64,000 bases of DNA from Hydrogenedens sp964549105 (lineage in GTDB: Bacteria > Hydrogenedentota > Hydrogenedentia > Hydrogenedentales > Hydrogenedentaceae). The stretch's first letter is position 1, and every line of letters starts with the position of its first letter. The translations under genes were made by a program, and so were the position numbers. This document shows positions 18,156 through 27,005 of this stretch, piece after piece. The notes under the pieces were generated by a model. It saw only the letters and a list, made by a program, of their open reading frames with translations, ran no database searches and had not been told where the DNA came from. Where the stretch lies: contig CAZJTZ010000001.1 in NCBI GenBank assembly GCA_964549105.1, positions 1 through 64,000 of the forward strand, given 5' to 3'.

Positions 18156-19181
18156 ATGAAAAAAACTACATACACAAAACCCGGCGGGAAACCTATCAAA
18201 GTTTTATGGTCAGGGTTTAGACCTTTTTATGATTATTGGGGTAATGAGTTAAAAAGATTTTATCAATTTGATACATTGGCAAATACTCTTAACACCTATC
18301 TGCATGGGAAAGATAAATTCATTCTCCCAAGCGTTCAAAAGATTCTTGGATTAGCACCTATAACCAGTTTGAAGTTTCATTTGTTTCAGGAGGGAAAATA
18401 TCAATTTATTTTCCGACTAAAAGCAGAGAACCAAAAACTTAAACATACTCATTTTGCTTTTGTGGTGGCAAAGGATGGTGATGATTTTTCAAATATTGCC
18501 CGAGCGGAACACCAACTTTTGCTTATCTTGAATAAGAAATGTCCTGACCTTGTGGTAAAACCTTTTTCAGGTGATTATCTGTTTTTTCCTGACCGCTATA
18601 ATCGGAAAGAATTCCATAGGAAAATATATGCGTATCTAACCCAGTGGCTTGAAGGGTTTGAAGAATTAGGAGTAAATAAAGATTTACAATTTTTTATTAA
18701 TGTCCAGACTCCTCATACCTTTTCTATTAAAGAAACCAATCAAATAAAGGTAAAAATTATTGAAACAGTAGTTAGTCTTTATGATGAAAAGAAAAAGGTA
18801 AGCATTGCTCTACCTGAAATTGCGTCTGGCGACTTTGTTATCAAGAGAAGTCCATCAGGAAACCATCGCTTAAAACTCATTGCTTGTCGCAAGACATTGA
18901 AATCAATATCCCCACCAGAATTAATAGCAAAAATTGCTACAACCTCATGGCATTGGGGTAATAAAAAATTTCATTTGCTACCTGACGAACCGCGAGATTT
19001 TTTGACTGCTTTTCTACATGCAGTTGGAAATGAAAAAACAGCATTGTGGTTTAACAATCTGTGGGCACAAGAAGAAAGGCTATTAAAACATCCTGTTGTT
19101 CCTCAGGAATATATCAAAGAATTAAAAAAACTATCCACAGCAAAGACAAAGGAATTAATAAGTAAAGAAGTAAGGGTTTGA
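18156..19181 (+). CDS. Protein of unknown function, 341 residues
   Basis: No signal peptide or transmembrane helix is visible; it should be cytoplasmic. Residues about 70-160 alternate strands and helices in a way that recalls the small lobe of kinase-like phosphotransferases (YQFIFRLKAE, HFAFVVAKDG, ARAEHQLLLILNKK, VVKPF, then a KIYAYLTQWLEGFEEL hinge-like stretch). The later IASGDFVIKRSPSGNHRLKLIAC could be the catalytic-loop region, but HxD and DxG motifs are not obvious. This is a weak resemblance, not an assignment. Only a distant GGAAAA precedes the ATG. It is followed four bases later by the secreted beta-helix gene, so the two are probably co-transcribed. Confidence 0.75.
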   Translation: MKKTTYTKPGGKPIKVLWSGFRPFYDYWGNELKRFYQFDTLANTLNTYLHGKDKFILPSVQKILGLAPITSLKFHLFQEGKYQFIFRLKAENQKLKHTHFAFVVAKDGDDFSNIARAEHQLLLILNKKCPDLVVKPFSGDYLFFPDRYNRKEFHRKIYAYLTQWLEGFEELGVNKDLQFFINVQTPHTFSIKETNQIKVKIIETVVSLYDEKKKVSIALPEIASGDFVIKRSPSGNHRLKLIACRKTLKSISPPELIAKIATTSWHWGNKKFHLLPDEPRDFLTAFLHAVGNEKTALWFNNLWAQEERLLKHPVVPQEYIKELKKLSTAKTKELISKEVRV

Positions 19182-19184
19182 GTA

Positions 19185-21686
19185 ATGTTTAAAAGAATTC
19201 ACACTTTAATTATCCTCTTTATATGCCTTTATTGTTTTTCTTTTTATGTGTTTGGTGATACCTATCCCATTTACTTTGTATCACCACAGGGGAATGATGA
19301 TTGGTCAGGCACTTTACCTGAGCCGTCAAACGCAACAGATGGTCCTTTTAAGACATTAGAAAAGGCACGAGACACATTAAGAAATGCAATGGGCAAAACA
19401 GGTAAGAGAGGTGGAGCCGTCTTAATCCGGAAGGGGAAGTATGAACTTTCTTCACCGTTAGAATTTGATGAAACGGATTCAGGATGTAGTGAATTTCCGG
19501 TGGTATGGCAAAATTACAAAGGTGAAACGGTATATATCATAGGTGGGAAGGAAATTAAAAATTTTGAGATTTATCAAGGAGGTATATACAAAGCAAAGGT
19601 AGGGACTGTTCCGTCAGAACCGCGAATATTTATGTTCAACAACAAGATTCAAACTCTGGCTCGCTGGCCCAACCAGAATGAAGAGCAGATTCCCGGTGGA
19701 CAATGGGCATTTATAACCAATGTAGCACCTGAGACTGCAAAACATACCTTTCAATGTTCAATACTCCCCACACACCTTCCAGATATTGATATTAACAAAT
19801 TAGAATTGGCGACTTTTTCTAACTACAATTGGGCATTCCAGATAATTAAGGTAAAATCCATTGACAAAGGCACAGGCACTATTGAAGTTGATAGCGAGTT
19901 CAATTATGAAGCCAAAAAAGGAAGAAGGTTCTTTTTGCAGAACAATCCTTCTTTAATTGATACTGAAGGTGAGTGGTATTTTGATAACGAGAAGGGCGAA
20001 CTTCTTTATTCATTACCCATTCGAGACCAGAGCCCTGATAACACATCTGCCCTTGCTACATTAAACAATATTGTTCATATAAAAAATGCACAATATATAA
20101 ATTTGATAGGATTAAATTTCCAATGCTCAAACGATACGGGTGTAGTTATTGATAATTCTAATCAATGCTTGGTTGCTAAATGTTCCTTTTCAGGTATTTA
20201 TCATTCTGCGGCAATTATAAATGGTGGAAAAAGTAACCGTATAGAGGGGTGTGACCTGTTTGAACTTGGTGGGACGGGTATTTCTGTCAACGGTGGGGAT
20301 AAGAAAACTTTAGAGCCTGGCGGACATCAAGTCGTTAACAATCATATATACAATTTCGCAAAGATTTTAAAAACTTATTATCCTGGTGTATCCATTAGTG
20401 GTGTGGGAAATCGAATAGCAAATAATGAGATTCATGATTCTCCGCATTCAGCAATCATACTCGCTGGAAATGACCATATAATTGAGTATAATCGTATCTA
20501 TCGTGTATGTCAGGAGACAGGTGACGCAGGTGCTTTTTATATGGGTAGGGATTGGACAAATCGAGGGAATATTCTTCGCCATAATATTTTCCATGATATT
20601 TATGGATTTGGGTTGAGCAATGAAGGTTCAGCGAATAATGACGAGTTTAATGTCCAATATGAAACCCCACTCTGGGCGTGGGGAATATATCTGGACGACT
20701 GCACAAGTGGGGTAACTGTATATGGAAATATTATTTATCGTGTGCCGCTTTGTGGCGTTATGATTGGTGGAGGCAGGGATAATCTGGTGGAAAATAACAT
20801 TTTCGTAGACTGCATACCTGCGGTCCATATTGACGCTCGCTGGGATTCATATTGCTGGGATGTGATGGATGAACGGTTAGAAGCAATGAAACCCAAAGAG
20901 CCACCATATAGCGTGCGGTATCCTGAATTGCTTTCTCTATATCAAGATGACCGCAAAAAACCTGCAAATAACCAGGTTCTGCGAAATATTATTTCGTATG
21001 AAAGAGATGACTTCTGTGGAATATCAAATATGGCTTCTGAGAAGGAAAGTGCTGCTGTATACCATCTGGCTCCTTTCGACCCTGAAACAAATAAGTTTGA
21101 TTACAACCTGATTTATCATTTTGGCAAAGAGGTTAGGGTTCATTGGGAAAGTTATAAGAAAAATGATTATGAAGAAATACCATTTAGCAAATGGCAGGAA
21201 CGCGGGTTTGACAATTCCAGTATCATTGCTACCCCTTTCTTCCTCAGCCCGGAGAAGGACGACTATTGGTTAGAATATCGTTCATTGGCATTGAAAACCT
21301 TAAAATTTCAGCAAATTCCTATTGACAAGATTGGATGTTATTTCAGTGAATTTCGTCGCACCTGGCCTATTGAAAAGCCAAAACCTCAAAAATTGAGGAA
21401 TCGAAAAGTGTGGACAGTTAAGTTGGTAGATAATGAATTTAATGTTTCGTCAGAAGAATTCGCTCCCCTAAAAAGTGAAGAGCCACAACAATCTTTCGAC
21501 ATAGAAAATTTTGTAGCACCCTTATTAACACCCGGTAATGTTCCGTTAGAAGAAACACCTCCACCAGCACCAGCAGCACCACCTGCACCGATACCCAGTT
21601 CAGGAAATACCCCTGCTGGCAGTGCAGGAGGAGATAGTGGAACTTTTGACCCGATGAAATCACTACCACCTTTCCCTAACCCGTAA
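19185..21686 (+). CDS. Secreted right-handed beta-helix protein (GH141-like / carbohydrate-active type)
   Basis: 833 residues with a signal peptide (residues 1-24). It begins with YFVSPQGNDDWSGTLPEPS and DGPFKTLEKARDTLR, the typical start of large secreted beta-helix proteins, some of which are glycoside hydrolases of the GH141 kind. Asn-rich beta-helix rungs run through about residues 300-600 (NHIYNF, NNEIHDS, YNRIYRV, GNIIYRV, ENNIFVDC). Conserved-looking acidic stretches are ETGDAGAFYMGRDWT and WGIYLDDCTSG, candidate active-site loops. The C-terminus is a Pro/Ala/Gly-rich tail (about 775-833). Probably acts on or binds a polysaccharide at the cell surface. It sits directly upstream of the ABC glycan exporter. 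Confidence 0.85.
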   Translation: MFKRIHTLIILFICLYCFSFYVFGDTYPIYFVSPQGNDDWSGTLPEPSNATDGPFKTLEKARDTLRNAMGKTGKRGGAVLIRKGKYELSSPLEFDETDSGCSEFPVVWQNYKGETVYIIGGKEIKNFEIYQGGIYKAKVGTVPSEPRIFMFNNKIQTLARWPNQNEEQIPGGQWAFITNVAPETAKHTFQCSILPTHLPDIDINKLELATFSNYNWAFQIIKVKSIDKGTGTIEVDSEFNYEAKKGRRFFLQNNPSLIDTEGEWYFDNEKGELLYSLPIRDQSPDNTSALATLNNIVHIKNAQYINLIGLNFQCSNDTGVVIDNSNQCLVAKCSFSGIYHSAAIINGGKSNRIEGCDLFELGGTGISVNGGDKKTLEPGGHQVVNNHIYNFAKILKTYYPGVSISGVGNRIANNEIHDSPHSAIILAGNDHIIEYNRIYRVCQETGDAGAFYMGRDWTNRGNILRHNIFHDIYGFGLSNEGSANNDEFNVQYETPLWAWGIYLDDCTSGVTVYGNIIYRVPLCGVMIGGGRDNLVENNIFVDCIPAVHIDARWDSYCWDVMDERLEAMKPKEPPYSVRYPELLSLYQDDRKKPANNQVLRNIISYERDDFCGISNMASEKESAAVYHLAPFDPETNKFDYNLIYHFGKEVRVHWESYKKNDYEEIPFSKWQERGFDNSSIIATPFFLSPEKDDYWLEYRSLALKTLKFQQIPIDKIGCYFSEFRRTWPIEKPKPQKLRNRKVWTVKLVDNEFNVSSEEFAPLKSEEPQQSFDIENFVAPLLTPGNVPLEETPPPAPAAPPAPIPSSGNTPAGSAGGDSGTFDPMKSLPPFPNP

Positions 21687-21698
21687 TGGTAAATAGAA

Positions 21699-22370
21699 AT
21701 GGCAATAGATTCTCAAGTGAAAAAACCGTATTACGATAGCGATAGCCAGAAATCGGTCTGTCAAGTGCCTTTTGATTTAATACGGGCAAGGGAAATATTG
21801 TGGGGGTTAGTCTGGCGTGAAATAAAAGCACGATATAGGTATGCCGTTTTAGGCTTTCTGTGGGCAATTATAGAACCCATTACTTTGATGCTTTTACTAT
21901 TATTTGTTTTTACCTTCGTATTCAAACAGCGAATCCCTGCTCCAAATAGCGGTGAAATCCCAATGGCAACGCAAATCCTCTGTGGATTGATTTTCTGGCA
22001 ATATTTTGCAATGTCTGTGTCAAGTGCTACTTTATCCTTAATATACCATCAAAATCTGGTCAAAAAACTTTATTTCCCGCGAGAAGTAATACCTCTGTCC
22101 TCTGTTATTTATCCCATCGTTAACCTATGTATAGGCTTCATTACACTCATAGTGATTCATCTCATTCTACAAAGAAGTTTATCCATCAATATTCTCTGGA
22201 TATTTATAATTTTCCCTATTCTATTTTGTTTTTCAGCAGGATTAGGTTTACTCCTTTCTGCTGGACATATTCATTTCAGAGATATTGGTAATATGGTTAA
22301 TGTTGGGCTAACCTTTGGATTTTATGCTTCGCCTGTATTTTATCCTTTAGAATGGGTACAAACAGCATGA
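21699..22370 (+). CDS. Polysaccharide ABC exporter permease (Wzm/TagG type), ended early by in-frame TGA
   Basis: 223 residues up to TGA at 22368-22370. The start matches the ABC-2 permease family: an amphipathic segment with LVWREIKARYRYAVLGFLWAIIEP, then transmembrane helices around LMLLLLFVFTFVF, ILCGLIFWQYFAMSV, a helix pair at VNLCIGFITLIVIHLIL and IFIIFPILFCFSAGLG, and the YASPVFYP motif. The reading frame continues past the TGA, in the same frame, for another 70 codons with the rest of the family (NPMAGILTNFRE...). The protein as written lacks its last two membrane helices and would probably not work unless the stop is read through or is an assembly error. It pairs with the ATPase at 22583. 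Confidence 0.85.
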   Translation: MAIDSQVKKPYYDSDSQKSVCQVPFDLIRAREILWGLVWREIKARYRYAVLGFLWAIIEPITLMLLLLFVFTFVFKQRIPAPNSGEIPMATQILCGLIFWQYFAMSVSSATLSLIYHQNLVKKLYFPREVIPLSSVIYPIVNLCIGFITLIVIHLILQRSLSINILWIFIIFPILFCFSAGLGLLLSAGHIHFRDIGNMVNVGLTFGFYASPVFYPLEWVQTA

Positions 22371-22580
22371 GAAAATCAATCCCTACCTCAATGGCTATAT
22401 TATCTTTATGTCATGAACCCTATGGCAGGGATACTAACAAATTTCAGGGAAAGTATCCTTTACGGGAAAATTCCTCACCTTCCATTTCTACTTTACTCTG
22501 CATTTATAAGCATGTTTTTATTGTTTATAGGTATGTATGTTTTCAGGAAACAATCTGCAACCTTCTCGGATTATCTATAA
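22371..22580 (+). pseudogene. Detached C-terminal part of the ABC permease, in frame after the internal stop
   Basis: Starting right after the TGA, the same frame encodes 69 residues: ENQSLPQWLYYLYVMNPMAG, then ILTNFRESILYGKIP and a hydrophobic helix (FLLYSAFISMFLLFIGMYVF) before TAA at 22578. This is exactly what the C-terminus of a Wzm/TagG permease should look like (the LYxxNPMAG motif and last helix), so the intact gene would span 21699-22580 and give 293 codons plus stop. No frameshift is needed, only one changed codon. Confidence 0.85.
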
Positions 22581-22582
22581 AT

Positions 22583-24697
22583 ATGGACGACACTATTATT
22601 GAAATAAAAAATATTGTAAAAGAATATCCCCTCCGTAGAGGTTTTAGAGACCTGCGAGGACAGGGAGGAGTGCTGGATTGGATACGCGGTAATAAAACAG
22701 AAAAATTCCGTGCCCTTGATAATATAGCCTTTGACATATACAGAGGGGAAACAGTTGGGATAATTGGCAAAAATGGTTCGGGCAAAAGCACCTTATTAAA
22801 GATTATTTCTGGTGTAACCCTTCCAACGGAAGGTAGAGTGCTTGTTTATGGACGGGTTGCTTCATTATTAGAATTAGGTGCAGGTTTTCATCCATTACTC
22901 ACAGGTAGAGAAAATATTTATTTGAATGCAGGGCTTTTAGGTATGAGACGAGCACAGGTAGACGAAGTTATTGAACAGATTATTGACTTCTCTGGTATTC
23001 GTGAGTTTATTGACCAGCCCGTAGATACTTACAGTAGCGGGATGTATGTCCGCATTGGTTTTGCTGTGGCTTCCTTTGTAAATCCCGATATATTCATTGT
23101 TGATGAAGTCCTGTCAGTTGGAGATGAAGAATTTCAACGAAAATGCCGTTTCCGCATAGGTGAATTGCGTGAGCAAGGAAAGACCATTGTATTCGTTTCA
23201 CATGACCTTGGCACAGTAAACGCCCTTTGCAATCGTGTATTTCTTCTTGACCGCGGTAAACTTATAGACCGTGGTTCAGTTTCTGCAACTATTGATTTCT
23301 ACCTCCGTCAAATTGGGAGAGCAGAAGGCATACATACTATTTCAAATACTTCAAAGGATTTTGAAGCCATTTTCAGTCATGGCAAGGTTTCGTTGTTTTA
23401 TGGGAAACGGGAAATAACTTCGCCATTAGGTATTGAAAGTGTTGCTGTTCATTTACAACAGGCACATACTTCCTCTATGGGGGATTGGCTTGTCACCGAG
23501 AGACAGGAACAATCATTAATGGCACAGGGAAATTTATATCGTTTGCCGTTTCAGTGGGAATGGAATGTAAACATTCAGGATAATACCCTTACCCTATCGC
23601 CGTCATTCAGTTTACTAAAAGAAATTCAAATCCAGGCATTAGAATTCCGAATTTTCCTTCCTGAGATTTACAATCAATTTTTTTATGCTGGGAATGAGGG
23701 AAAGTTTGCAGATATTCTGCCCGGAAATTTGGGCTGGGTACCTATGGTTACACCTAAAGTAGGTGAAACTTCTGCTTTCTTATTAAGTACAAGTGATGAT
23801 TATCCTTTATTAAAAATAGACTTTGAAACAAATGAGCCCGGGTTGTCAATTACTATTGGGAACACAGATTATATAGGTCGTTCTCGGTTTATTAGTTGCC
23901 ATTTACAAATTCCTGAAACAAACAGTTTTCAAATGTCAAAACTTTATTCTATTGGCAAGTTAAAAATTACTCTTGCAACAAAGCAGCAATATGAGGAATG
24001 GAAATCTGCATGGATTCAACAAAGAACTATTTTCCTTAAAGATATTGAGTTAAGATTAGGTGAAGGTTTTATTGAATTCATCTACGAGAAAAACAAGAGA
24101 CCTATTACACAGGCAGTTCACTTTCACGCTCAATTTAAACTGCAAGGGATGTGGTTTCTAAGTCAAACTTTTTTATGGCAAGCACCATACAGACATGGCA
24201 ACAAATGGATATTGGAAGGTGAATCACAACGGTTTCCAATCTCGTTAAAGTGGGAGTTCCAGCCTGATACAGAGGAGAATATACTTAATACAAAAGTATG
24301 GCTTACTACCATGGAAAATATTGTTTTAGAAGAATATAATCTTTCTATTGGCTTAATCTATGGCTATCAAAATTGGGAAACGCCGTTAGAATCAGGGATT
24401 TTCCCTGAAATTTCACCTGAACAAGTTGAGTATCGTCATTTGAATAATGACTATCACTCTTCAGATTATATAATTGCGTCAGGTAAAGATTTACCTCAGG
24501 TGCAACTTTTTACAAATCAAAAGAACATGTTCCGCATGACAGCGATTAATCCTGAATATTCTCTAAGTGCAAGAATTATTCAAGCGATTGCAACACCAGA
24601 ACAAAAATCGGTGTTTCATTTGAGTAAAGGAGCACATTTACTTTTTGATGGTGGTGTTCAATTCAAAATTACAGATGAACAAAATGAAGGCTTTTGA
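22583..24697 (+). CDS. Polysaccharide ABC exporter ATPase (Wzt/TagH type) with very long C-terminal extension
   Basis: Read from ATG at 22583 (MDDTIIEIKN), 704 residues; the open frame upstream of this ATG is only a shadow of the permease C-terminus. Walker A GKNGSGKST (residues 63-71), the helical region LGAGFHPLLTGRENIYLN, signature SSGMY (151-155), Walker B DIFIVDE and H-loop His207. LGAGFHP.LTGREN is diagnostic of O-antigen/teichoic-acid exporters. After about residue 240 some 460 residues of predominantly beta character follow. Wzt C-terminal glycan-binding domains are usually only about 150-200 residues, so this tail is longer and does not obviously match. It may bind the glycan to be exported. 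The next gene starts at its stop codon. Confidence 0.9.
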   Translation: MDDTIIEIKNIVKEYPLRRGFRDLRGQGGVLDWIRGNKTEKFRALDNIAFDIYRGETVGIIGKNGSGKSTLLKIISGVTLPTEGRVLVYGRVASLLELGAGFHPLLTGRENIYLNAGLLGMRRAQVDEVIEQIIDFSGIREFIDQPVDTYSSGMYVRIGFAVASFVNPDIFIVDEVLSVGDEEFQRKCRFRIGELREQGKTIVFVSHDLGTVNALCNRVFLLDRGKLIDRGSVSATIDFYLRQIGRAEGIHTISNTSKDFEAIFSHGKVSLFYGKREITSPLGIESVAVHLQQAHTSSMGDWLVTERQEQSLMAQGNLYRLPFQWEWNVNIQDNTLTLSPSFSLLKEIQIQALEFRIFLPEIYNQFFYAGNEGKFADILPGNLGWVPMVTPKVGETSAFLLSTSDDYPLLKIDFETNEPGLSITIGNTDYIGRSRFISCHLQIPETNSFQMSKLYSIGKLKITLATKQQYEEWKSAWIQQRTIFLKDIELRLGEGFIEFIYEKNKRPITQAVHFHAQFKLQGMWFLSQTFLWQAPYRHGNKWILEGESQRFPISLKWEFQPDTEENILNTKVWLTTMENIVLEEYNLSIGLIYGYQNWETPLESGIFPEISPEQVEYRHLNNDYHSSDYIIASGKDLPQVQLFTNQKNMFRMTAINPEYSLSARIIQAIATPEQKSVFHLSKGAHLLFDGGVQFKITDEQNEGF

Positions 24698-25659
24698 ATA
24701 AGATGATGGATATAAAGACATCTATAATCGTTCCTGCATATAACGACTCAATTCGACTACAAAATCTTTTCACTTCATTTGATTCGTTAGAATATGAAGA
24801 ACCTTTTGAGGTCATAGTGGTAGATGATGCGTCCTCTGATGATACGCCTGCTGTGTGTCAGGAATGGGCTAAGAAGTGGCATTTCTACAATTTTCGTTAT
24901 ACTCGCCTACCCAAAAATAGTGGACCGGGCACTGCTCGTAATACGGGGTTAGAAATGGCTTATGGTGATATTGTTACATTCACAGATTCTGATTGTAGAG
25001 TTCATCCTCTCTGGTTGAAAAAGATTACATCTGCATTAAACCCAGAAGAAAAAATTGTTGGCGTTGGAGGAAGGGTAAAAGCCATATCTGAAAAATCCAT
25101 GTTTGCCCGCCATTCTCTATTTCATCATGTATTAGAGCCACCAGAACAACTTCATTACCTTGTTACCTGTAATTGTTCTTTTCTGAAAAAACCTTTACTT
25201 GAAGTAGGAGGGTTTGCCGAAGATATTCGTAATCCCGGTGGCGAAGATGTTGCAGCGAGTATTCACCTATGGAAAAAGGGTTGGCGGTTTGCATACCAAA
25301 AAGATGCTATCGTTTATCATGATTTTGATACAAACTTTCGCTCTTTCCTGAAAACCTGGTATAACTACGGCTACGGTTGTAGTCTGGTTCTTCATCAATA
25401 CCTGAACATAGACGAAATATACCCAAATCCAGAACAAATACCCGATTATGAAAATTACTGGCCTGCTTACATTATGCTTCCTCCTATGACGGGAATTCGG
25501 AGTGGATTCCGAGACCTTAGATACCAGTGGGAAAAATGTGCTACACAGAAACTCTCTTATACCAAGACTTTTGAAATCCTTTTTTTAACATTCTTTCAAC
25601 GGTTATCCCACCTTTCTGGATGGAAAAAAGGCAAAAAACAAGCCTTAAAAAACAAATAG
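24694..25659 (+). CDS. Family 2 glycosyltransferase
   Basis: 321 residues from a TTG that overlaps the ATPase stop (TTGA); ATG at 24703 or 24706 is equally plausible. GT-A fold: SIIVPAYNDS start, VVDDASSDDT (UDP-binding), D-S-D metal motif at about residues 98-100 (TFTDSDCRVHPLW), then GGFAEDIRNPGGEDVAASIHL, which carries the acidic ED catalytic motif. The C-terminal part, with KTWYNYGYGCS, may associate with the membrane. Likely adds a sugar to the glycan handled by the neighbouring ABC exporter. It is convergent with the radical SAM gene 16 bases downstream. Confidence 0.9.
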   Translation: MNKMMDIKTSIIVPAYNDSIRLQNLFTSFDSLEYEEPFEVIVVDDASSDDTPAVCQEWAKKWHFYNFRYTRLPKNSGPGTARNTGLEMAYGDIVTFTDSDCRVHPLWLKKITSALNPEEKIVGVGGRVKAISEKSMFARHSLFHHVLEPPEQLHYLVTCNCSFLKKPLLEVGGFAEDIRNPGGEDVAASIHLWKKGWRFAYQKDAIVYHDFDTNFRSFLKTWYNYGYGCSLVLHQYLNIDEIYPNPEQIPDYENYWPAYIMLPPMTGIRSGFRDLRYQWEKCATQKLSYTKTFEILFLTFFQRLSHLSGWKKGKKQALKNK

Positions 25660-25675
25660 TCAAATATCACAGGAA

Positions 25676-26896
25676 TTAAATTTTATTCAGTCGAATAAAA
25701 AGCCATTCTTTTGCTCGTTTTAGTGCAGAATAAAAACCGTCTTTTTTGACATAATTAAAGAATCGCAGAAAGAGGACAAATACATTCTTTGTCGTTTTTT
25801 CTATTTTTTCTTTTAATTCATTTCTTATGTTCTCACTTCTTTGACGCAGTTGAGAAGGACAATGTAAACAAATATCTGGAAGTTCTTCCTTACCACTTTG
25901 CAATTGATTTCTCAAAGCAGTAAAAAAATCTCCGTTCCATATTTCTTCTAACGAATAATCATGAATAGATGGATTGTTGTCTGTCCAGAACATACAACAT
26001 GGGCTAACCTTCCCATCAGCAGAAATGGTCATTGAAAGCCATGGTTCAAAACAATAGGTGTCTGTAAAAGTATATTTATTCTGTTTAAAAGTTATTTTTT
26101 TATTTAGTTTTGTTTTATGTATGCTATTCATATTGTTTTCGAAACTTTTAATAACAGAATCGAAAGTGTGATAAATACCTTCCTTATCTGCCATTTCCTT
26201 TGCTCGAAAAAGACTTTTTTTACATTCCTCTATATCCTCTCCCTCTATAACAAACTTCTCTGCTTGTTTGTTAAAAGGTTGCACTAATGTCGCATGTATT
26301 GCTCCACACCCTATTTCTGTCGCCAATTCTACTATTTTGCCAACATATCGGTAATTTGTATTTGTAATTGTAAAATTTATTCCCAGATTAGGGATAGGAA
26401 TCATACCCTTCTTTCTATGTTCCTTAAAATACATCAAATTTCGAAACGCTTTATCAAAAGTTCCTTTCCCGCGTATAAAATCGTTAATTTCTGGATTAGG
26501 TCCATCTAAACTAAATACTATCTGGTCCCAATTTAACTCTATTAATTTGTCCATCTGTTCAGGTTTAAATAAAGTCCCGTTGGTATGGAGGACACAAAAC
26601 AGATTATTTTGTCTTGCAATCTTTGCCAATTCCAGGACTAAATCCCCACGCACCATAGGTTCACCACCACCCACAAGATAAAAATGGCTTGCCCCCATTA
26701 TTACAGCATCATGAAGTAGTTTTATCCATAATTCATCTGAAAGTTCTTCTGTTATAGTAAAGTCATCTCCTCTTTGCCAGCAGGTCAAACATCGTTGATT
26801 ACAACGATTTGTAAGGAAGAAAACAATTTCATATAAGGGTAACCTCCCTTCTACACAGTATTGAATCAAGTTAGCACACTCTTTTTCATTAGCCAT
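25676..26896 (-). CDS. Radical SAM protein with SPASM-type C-terminus
   Basis: 406 residues. The [4Fe-4S]-SAM motif C-X3-C-X2-C is Cys32, Cys36, Cys39 (TNRCNQRCLTC). The SAM-binding GGGEP motif is in YLVGGGEPMVRG. The C-terminal auxiliary-cluster region has CFEPW, KVSPCCMFW and DICLHCPSQLRQR, a SPASM/twitch cysteine arrangement. The N-terminal leader (ANLIQYCVEGRLPLYEIVFF) is common in family members found in glycan loci. The substrate is unknown. It is the only minus-strand gene in this region and faces the second radical SAM gene across a 109-base divergent gap. Confidence 0.9.
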   Translation of the reverse strand: MANEKECANLIQYCVEGRLPLYEIVFFLTNRCNQRCLTCWQRGDDFTITEELSDELWIKLLHDAVIMGASHFYLVGGGEPMVRGDLVLELAKIARQNNLFCVLHTNGTLFKPEQMDKLIELNWDQIVFSLDGPNPEINDFIRGKGTFDKAFRNLMYFKEHRKKGMIPIPNLGINFTITNTNYRYVGKIVELATEIGCGAIHATLVQPFNKQAEKFVIEGEDIEECKKSLFRAKEMADKEGIYHTFDSVIKSFENNMNSIHKTKLNKKITFKQNKYTFTDTYCFEPWLSMTISADGKVSPCCMFWTDNNPSIHDYSLEEIWNGDFFTALRNQLQSGKEELPDICLHCPSQLRQRSENIRNELKEKIEKTTKNVFVLFLRFFNYVKKDGFYSALKRAKEWLFIRLNKI

Positions 26897-27005
26897 ATTT
26901 CTCTATCCCTAATTATGTAGGTATCAATTTATATCACACTACTATTCAATGATATACTTTAATCAATTTCAATACATTAATTATAACCTAAATAATATTT
27001 GAACT

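Noticed and set aside
22368..22370. Alternative genetic code (TGA as an amino acid)
   Set aside because: TGA ends ordinary genes here (for example 19181, 24697, 59931, 60659), so a genome-wide reassignment does not fit.
22352..22582. Open frame giving 77 more N-terminal residues to the exporter ATPase
   Set aside because: It is an out-of-frame reading of the permease's C-terminal coding sequence; the ABC domain starts properly at ATG 22583 and the permease frame ends at 22580.
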